Source: Pseudopyrenochaeta lycopersici
Taxonomy: Eukaryota; Ascomycota; Dothideomycetes; Pleosporales; Pseudopyrenochaetaceae
DNA length: 64,000 nt
Direction of reading: 5' to 3'
Assembly (NCBI GenBank): GCA_003313425.1
Contig: NHZP01000032.1
Span: 124,001 to 188,000, forward strand
Shown: in pieces, positions 57,901 through 64,000 of the stretch
Position numbering within the stretch: position 1 is the stretch's first letter
Layout of the letters: the number at the start of each line of letters is the position of its first letter
Notes under the pieces: model-generated
The model's input: the letters and a program-made list of their open reading frames with translations, nothing else
Database searches by the model: none
What the model was told of the DNA's origin: nothing
Translations under genes and position numbers: made by a program

Positions 57901-58019
57901 TCGTCAGTTACTACTAAATATAGTAGGTTTACTAATTAGACATCCTTTAGTAGACACAGTTAAAGAATCAGGGGTAGCTACGTATTCGCTAGGGCTGCTT
58001 ATCTTAAGGGTAATTAAAA

Positions 58020-58414
58020 TATTAAAGATCTAATTAAGTAGTTATAATATAAAGTAACTAGTGTTAACTAGTAGATATCTTTAGAGTATTCTATAGATGT
58101 GCAGGCTAGGTTAAAGGTAGAAGTATTAAATAGTAGTATACTCGTAGATTATCTTAAGTTAATTATAATGTGCCGTAAGGCTATATTATGCGAGTCTATA
58201 TACATAATTATCTTATAGGATTCTTATAAGGCCCCCTCTAGGATTTCTAGGTTTGTCTCTGTCCTATAGGACATAGTCCGTCTTGGCGTGGGTTTCCTAG
58301 GATCACGTGATCCTGGCGTTATTAGTTGGTTTAGAGGCTCGGTCTCCTCGCTGGCCGTCCGTGCCTCTTCCCTCATCCTCATAACCGCCGCCTTCCCACT
58401 TCCTGTTCGTAACA
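58020..58414 (-). repeat. 5' LTR of Gypsy element 2
   Basis: 395 bp. The outer 150 bp keep CpA and TpG (CCGTCTTGGCGTGGGTTTCC), while the inner part is TpA-rich. Confidence 0.95.
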
Positions 58415-58597
58415 GATGGCCAATCCGATGAACTGCTCCGAACGGACAGAATAATCTGATCCTAGATAAAGTGAAGCTGCTTGCGATTTATTAGAATTAA
58501 GTAGCCTTCTATACATTCTAAGAATATAATCCCTAAATTTATTATATTAGTACTAGGATAAGACTTAGGCTCTACACTAGTAGTTTATTTAAGTCTA

Positions 58598-60443
58598 ACG
58601 TCAAGCACCACCGAACCCACCACCCCACCGAACCCACCGAAATCTGCTAAGACCACTACACAACTTATCAACGCGTAATAGCTAAGCAACGCAACACGCT
58701 TTTAGTTTAATATAAAGGGAGACTACAGCTTACTCTTTAAAGTTATAATCTTAGCTAATTTAAATCCTATACAGCTGCTGCTAAAGCCTTTAACGTAAGG
58801 CGCCTGACGCTTACTAAACGCGCCCGCGGGGTACTATTTTAACTTAAAACACTACCTAATAGCTGTATCCTTACTACTACTAAAGAATACTTAATTATTA
58901 AGTATATTCTTAATCTTAATGTAAGAAGCTTTCTACCTATACTGTTAGAGGTAGCGGATATAGTAGATTACATACTAGGAGCGCGGGGTACAAAGAAGGT
59001 AGGTAAGAATTAGACTAAGAGATTTATAGCGCGTATAGAGAAGCTTAAAACAGCTTTTAATTAAGTAAAGGACTATTAGAGGATACTAAGGGAAGACCCT
59101 AAAGAGATAAACGCGTAGTTTACACGCGTTTAGGACATAATAGAGTAGTACAGCGTCTACCTAGATAATATATATAACTTTAATAAGACTAGCTTTTAGA
59201 TAGGAATTACTAGCTTATTAAAGGTTATTACTAGTTCTAAAAGGCGTGCGCGGCCTAAGCTTGTCTAGGCAGGCAATTAGGAGTGGGTTACAGCTATTAC
59301 GAGCATCTGCGCTGCTAGGTACTCTACCCTACCTTTTCTTATCCTTAAAGAGAAAGTTTACCTCTTAGCGTAGTATAAGGAGGTAAATATCCTGCGTAAT
59401 TAGAAGGTCTTAGTCTCTAATAATAGCTAGATAAACAACATGCTTAGTCTTAAGTAGTTAAAGCACTTTAATAAGTATATAAAGGAGCGTATAGTAGGGG
59501 TACATAGGCTCCTCCTTTTAGACAGCTATAAGAGCCACTAGAGCTAGGATTTTAAGTAATACTACCTTAATAATAAGATCCTTACGCTCTATATACTATT
59601 ACACTTATTACATATCCTTTAGCTGCTTAATATAGTTTATTTCTCCCCTCTAAAGCGCATATATAGTTAACGCGTTAGAAACTTAGCATAGAAGCGCGTC
59701 TTCTATATTAGTAAGGAAGGCTTTCTACTAGCCTTTAAAGACGCGTACGAACGCGTTTTTATAGAGGCTAACTGTAAAGCAGCCTTTAAGGTGTTAGGAC
59801 TTATTCCTATAAACCCTAATTAAGTAATTAATCGCCTTAATATACGTATCTATACACTGCCTTAAGCCCTACTACTAGAGACGCCGTAGCAATTAAAGAC
59901 TCTAAGTAATTTATTTAAATTTAGCTCTTAATTAAAGCTAGTATTAAGTAAATTTACTTAGTTGCCTAGTACAGCTTAGGAGGCGTATAAGCAGCTTATC
60001 AGAGGTAGTAATAGTCTGTTAGTTCAGTTTAACCTTTAAGCTTCCCGTATTAAGGAGCTTAAAGAGTAATTAGTAGTGTAAACTGCATAGAAATCGCGTA
60101 AAAGGAAGCAGATCTAGAAAGGAGGTATATTAGAGTATAAGGCTAGAGCAGAGTTAAGTATTACTAGATCGTTGAGTAATAATCTAGTAAAAAAGGCGCG
60201 TACACAGAACAATTAAGTAGAGCCTTAACAAGCTGCTCGGCGCTGTAGGAACTGTAGAGAGACTAGCCACAACAAAACAACGTGTAGAAAACGTCCAGAC
60301 GATTCAGAAGAGTCAGAGGCAAGCACTTATTGCACAGCTAGTCTTGTTAATAGTGATAGTTCTAATGATGAATGAGCTGAGTTGGTAGCGCGAAGCATTT
60401 TCGGTGGGTTCGGTGGGGTGGTGGGGTCGGTGGTGCTTGACGT
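58598..60443 (+). mobile_element. Fot1/pogo-like DNA transposon with 45-bp terminal inverted repeats
   Basis: 1846 bp between TA duplications (58596-58597 and 60444-60445). The inverted repeats (58598-58642 and 60399-60443) start ACGTCAAGCACCACCGA, differ at one position, and contain ACCGAACCCACC-type internal repeats. They are GC-rich and unmutated. The interior holds a transposase killed by RIP. Confidence 0.95.
58702..60375 (+). pseudogene. RIP-killed pogo-type transposase (CENP-B-like HTH, DDE_1) with C-terminal zinc knuckle
   Basis: A single frame of 558 codons runs from 58702 to the TGA at 60373-60375 with no indel, broken only by TAG/TAA at former Gln/Trp codons. In order: a helix-turn-helix (AAAKAFNVRRLTLTKRARG), a CENP-B-type DNA-binding segment, and the DDE_1 core. 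The core starts YNFNKTSFIGI once a stop is skipped, from NFDETGF, so the first catalytic Asp is now Asn. It continues with RLLLLDSYKSH (from LLLDGHESH) and LPFLILKEKVY. The last 100 residues are little mutated and include CRNCRETSHNKTTC, a CCHC knuckle seen at the end of several fungal pogo transposases. The original start codon is not visible. Confidence 0.9.
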
Positions 60444-61366
60444 TATCTATAATATAGTTAGGCGCGGTATAATTACTAGATTAGCTTTTATTACTAAGTT
60501 ATTATACTTATATAAGACTACTCTTCTATTAGGCATAACGCGTATAGAATAAGATATTATAGTAACTACTATATGTAATAGACTACGCCCTTAGAGTAAG
60601 AGGAGCTTCGCTCTTAGAGTAAGAGGAGCTTTACTACTATTATATAAAGGAGGAACCTCTTAATCTCTTTTACTTTTTTTATAAACTTATATAGAATAGT
60701 AGCAAAAGAAGTATATTCTTTCTAAATTATATAGATATATATAAATACATCTTAAGAGTACCTATAACCCCTTCGCTATCTTTCTCCTTCTATAGTATAA
60801 GATAAATCTATACTTATTAGCTAGGCCTCTTCGCCTATAATCCTTATAAGTAACTTATAATAACTATAAAGAGAGAATTTATAATTTATCTATAAACCTT
60901 CTTCTAGAATCTTAAGTAACTTTATCTTTATTATTAAGATCTATTATAGTCTGCTCTCTAAGTAACTTTTCTAAATAGATTATATTAGATAATTTATTAT
61001 AATCTATTACTTTAGTAATCTATTCTAATAGACTACTTATTTATATATATAACCTCTACCTTTTTAGATAATAGGTTATAAGCTATTCTACTAGCACTTT
61101 ATGCTTAAGCTGCGCCCTGTAGTACTTTGCTACATAAAGCCTCTCTCTGTAGGCTATAACATATATCTACTTTTGTTAATTAATAAAGTTATTAGCGTAC
61201 TTTTATTTTATAGCAAATATGTACTAAATACCTATACTTATAGTTAAAGGAATACAGCTACGTCTAAAAGTAAAAAGCTATAAAGCTATAAATAAACTAA
61301 ATTTTAAGCATATAGAGATAAATTACTCCAGTCTTTACTATTAGGAGGAAGCGTCTTCTTATAAAA
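60444..61366. repeat. AT-rich repeat debris
   Basis: Stops in all frames, TpA-rich. AAGAGGAGCTT is duplicated in a short tandem near 60597-60633. No gene recognised. Confidence 0.45.
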
Positions 61367-61511
61367 ATTATATACTAATAACCTTTACTTTTAGAGGTAA
61401 ATAACTCTTTCTAAAGCTATATTACTAGCAACCTTTATTCCTAGGAGTAAGTAACTCTTTACAAAGCTGTGTTACTAGCTAGTCTTTGCCCCTAACCCTA
61501 AACCTAACCCT
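61367..61511 (+). repeat. ~50-bp tandem repeats ending in telomere-like CCCTAA units
   Basis: About two and a half units of roughly 50 bp share TATATTACTAG...AACCTTTA...AGTAACTCTTT, starting near 61369, 61418 and 61468. They run into CCCTAACCCTAAACCTAACC (61490-61509), three to four copies of the fungal telomere repeat in complement form. ATTAGGGTTTA recurs at 61571-61581. Confidence 0.8.
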
Positions 61512-61718
61512 TCCTTAGTAGTACAGTTTACCCACATAGTATTCTTTTATTATGGCCAAAAGTCTAAAGTATTAGGGTTTACGCACAACCGTAATTGCTA
61601 AGTTATCCTGTTATCGTCGAATAACGACCTTTAAGTGATACTTGAGTTACCAAAACAAACTACCTAATTAGCCCGTACATATTATAAGCATTACGCCCGT
61701 CCATAGAATATCCCTTCA
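61512..61718. other. 3' flank of the transporter gene
   Basis: Short transition from AT-rich repeat to normal sequence; presumably holds the terminator of the leftward transporter gene. Confidence 0.45.
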
Positions 61719-63635
61719 TCACACCTTCTCCGCCCCATCAACCTTCACTTTCCCATTCAATTTCCCCATATGCTGTAACCTCTTCGCAACATTATTATGC
61801 AAGTACTTATCCATATCTGGAATAAAGACACAACTAACAATTAACAGGACCGAGAACGGAATCGTTGCATAAAACACGTAATGAAACGTCCTTACATACG
61901 CATTCCTTACCGCTAGCCCCGTCGCCGCAATAACCTCAGGCGTAATGTTCGGGACCGCAGTGAAGTTCCCAACCGTGATACCCCGAAAGAGGCTAGGTAG
62001 GGAGGAAGCTGGTAGTCCCGCACCTGTGGCGGCTGGAGTAACCATCTCTGGGATGAATTGTGTGGACTTATTCGTTAGGATGGATACGTAAATTGCTTGT
62101 GCAACTGCGCCACCTAGCGCACGAATTGATCCAAGCACGCCAGTCGCGAGTCCAATATCCTGCGGTTCAATAACTAATGTCACGCCCGGAAACGTGATAT
62201 TATCAATCCAGCCAATAACAAAGCACCCGAGTGTTCCCATAGTGATAACGAACACATGTGTATCTGGTCCCAGGGCCGCTAGACTGCCGACGAACGCTGT
62301 GCTCGAAATAGAGAGAATAATGCACTGCCACTTAACCTTTGGTAAGTAGGAAAGCGCGAAGCCACCGACGAGTTGGCCTAAAAGGATGCCACCGCCCACG
62401 ACGCTCGATTGCCAGCCTACGGCAATGACGTCCGAGGTGTAGACGGTGGTGATGAGGGTTGGCCAGACAATAGTCATGCTGTAGTAGACCATTGCACCGA
62501 TGCAGGCAGCCACAACGATGGCGACGTAGCCGATGTTGGTGAAGAGGCGGGGCGGCATTAGCGGGATGGTTTTGCAAAGGTACTGTTCTATCAAATCTTG
62601 TTAATCTTTGAAACTGGAAAGTTTCCATTGAGTTCAATGAACACTTGCCATAAAGCCCGAACGCAAACAGCGTAAGTATACCAATGATAATGGTGCAAAG
62701 CACATGCGTGCTTGTCCACGGGTACAACTGTCCACCCCAACTCACGCCAATCAAGAAGAGAACGCATCCCGCGATGAAGAGAAAAATGCCAATGAAGTCA
62801 AGCTCCTTCAACGCTTGCCACTTGGTCTTGCCGTGGACGTGCAATTGTGAGTAGGTCGGCGGATGATACAGAGACTGATACAAGACAATCGTAATAGCAC
62901 CAAATATGATACCAAGGTAGTAACTCCAGCGCCATCCTGCTGCTGTATTATCAATAAACTTCCTTGCAATAATTGGACCGAACACCGCAAATGGCAACGA
63001 ACTCATAAACACCAGCGTAACAATGGGTCCGCGTTGCTTATTCGGTACAAGTTCGCCTAGCACGATGCCAAAGGATAACTGGCCCGCCGCTGCGACGCCG
63101 TTGCAAGCGTTGGCTGCGATCAAGGCTTCTATGGTATGTGCAGTGCCACCAACGATGTTACCGACGATACTAAGCACTGTGGTTCCAATGACCATCCATT
63201 TGCGGCCGAAGATGTCGGATAGACGCCCTACGAGCAGGAAACCGACGGCGGACCCAAGGATCCAGACGGTGCCGACCCAGCCGAGGTTGGGGGAAGGACC
63301 AATGTCTTGGTTGATCAACGCCCTGCCACTGTTGTTAGTTTCGGTGGAGTTAGAGTTGTGGTTGGAGCGATGGCGAACAGTGTGTTTGCGGGTAGTACCC
63401 AACCCAGATAAGCACAGATACTTCCGGTACATACGGCAATGACTGTACCGATGAATTGAACGCTGCGGAAATAGCCTGGTGGCATTTCTGCGAGCTCGCC
63501 GCCTAGGGCGTGGGTGTCGACCATATCGACGGTGCCGTCTGTGTGAACTGCCTCGACGGCCTCGACACGTTCGGTGTGCTCAGATGAGGATGCCATCTCC
63601 ATCCTTTCTGGTATCACTTTTTCTGAGGGGTTCAT
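61719..63635 (-). CDS. MFS efflux transporter, TRI12/siderophore-transporter-like, 14-TM
   Basis: Plasma-membrane proton antiporter family that exports fungal metabolites or carries siderophores. Three exons on the minus strand, 63635-63379, 63322-62649 and 62596-61719, give 602 residues, the usual TRI12 length. Intron 1 (56 bp) starts GTTCGC, has CTAAC, and restores LPANTLALINQDIGPSPNLG. Intron 2 (52 bp) appears to be GC-AG (GCAAGT...AACAAG), giving FGLYDLIEQYLCKTIPLM; no GT site in the right phase keeps the adjoining helix. The N-terminal 55 residues are acidic and cytosolic. MFS motif A is GRLSDIFGRKWMVIG (about residues 115-130). Other family features include WRWSYYLGIIFG and MPPRLF before the second half. 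The C-terminus is charged (GKLNGKVKVDGAEKV). No RIP stops. The substrate cannot be told, and no biosynthetic genes are next to it. Confidence 0.88.
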
Positions 63636-64000
63636 CGGGACTCTCCAAGACGAGATAGTTCATGGAAAAGTAAGGAATGACGTGAGAAATGATGAAGTCT
63701 TCAGGACAAAATGGAAGCCAATGCCCAAATTGACGAGAAAACAACAAGGGGAGGAACCAAACCTTGATATCTTGCATGCTCCTGCAACATGACTCCCTCA
63801 TGTACATGTGCAAAACGCGGGAAGCGAAGCCGTTAGGGCTAGAACAGTCCATTGCGAAGACGCATTCCACAAACCGAAGCGAGTCGAGAGAAAGCTAGAA
63901 GCTCAAGCTTACCCCAGACCACGATTTCGGGACCGACTTCCTCGCAAAATGTGACGTGAAATGTGTCATGCTAAGGTGCAGGAGGGCCTTTCGATGACTC
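63636..64000. promoter_or_regulatory. Promoter region of the MFS transporter gene
   Basis: Upstream flank of the leftward transporter. Overlapping short frames on both strands show no domain. No operator-like motif could be assigned with confidence. Confidence 0.4.

Larger units (their letters stand above)
51878..58419 (-). mobile_element. Complete Gypsy chromovirus (element 2) with GATGG target duplication
   Basis: LTRs of exactly 395 bp lie at 51883-52277 and 58020-58414, flanked by GATGG at 51878-51882 and 58415-58419. The body is 6532 bp. On the minus strand gag (57900-56550) is followed by protease, reverse transcriptase, integrase and a chromodomain, ending at a polypurine tract (AGAAGGGGGGATAG) beside the 51883 LTR. 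It inserted once and has not been rearranged since. RIP has disabled all frames. Confidence 0.95.

Noticed and set aside
63023..63442. 139-codon plus-strand frame within the MFS gene
   Set aside because: Antisense of transmembrane coding sequence on the minus strand.

Overview
This window comes from a filamentous ascomycete (Pezizomycotina, probably a Dothideomycete). The evidence is short GT-AG introns of 43-79 bp with CTGAC/CTAAC branch sites, a fungal NuA4 subunit gene, HET-S/NLR-type genes, a TRI12-like transporter, and many transposons carrying the mark of repeat-induced point mutation (RIP). Where copies can be compared they differ by CpA to TpA changes on either strand, and old reading frames are broken mainly by TAG/TAA codons. 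The genus cannot be fixed from sequence alone.

Layout. (1) 1-9.7 kb is gene-bearing DNA of ordinary composition: EAF7 (453-1324), a broken LINE, a cluster of three spliced genes (2391-6633), a P450 fragment, a Tc1 transposase N-terminal fragment and a decayed acyltransferase. (2) 10.0-12.5 kb is a SesB/NB-ARC/TPR NLR pseudogene peppered with TAG stops. (3) 12.65-15.76 kb is a RIP-killed Mutator-like element. (4) 15.8-31.5 kb is mostly AT-rich repeat debris with two large inverted-repeat structures: 661-bp arms at 18030-20215, and 379-bp apparently identical arms at 25079 and 31170. (5) 31.9-47.1 kb holds nested retroelements: a RIP-broken gene with a possible 2OG-dioxygenase domain, a full-length Gypsy (34506-42654), an opposite-strand Gypsy remnant, and a 5'-end Gypsy fragment carrying a MITE. 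(6) 47.1-51.9 kb is an island of normal composition with a kinase fragment and one intact six-exon membrane protein gene. (7) 51.9-58.4 kb is a complete Gypsy chromovirus with 395-bp LTRs and a GATGG target duplication, then a Fot1/pogo element (58598-60443). (8) After telomere-like repeats near 61.5 kb the window ends with an intact MFS efflux pump gene (61719-63635).

Most interesting system: 2391-6633. One protein has an all-helical HeLo-like N-terminal region and two C-terminal HET-s-type amyloid motifs. The next gene on the same strand carries a single matching motif near its N-terminus, in front of a retropepsin-like domain. A divergent neighbour has a second copy of that retropepsin-like domain plus an unrecognised C-terminal domain. 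Fungal amyloid signalling is known to pair an NLR bearing one motif with a HET-S-like pore former bearing two. Here the partner looks protease-like instead of an NLR, which may be an undescribed version of such a cell-death switch.
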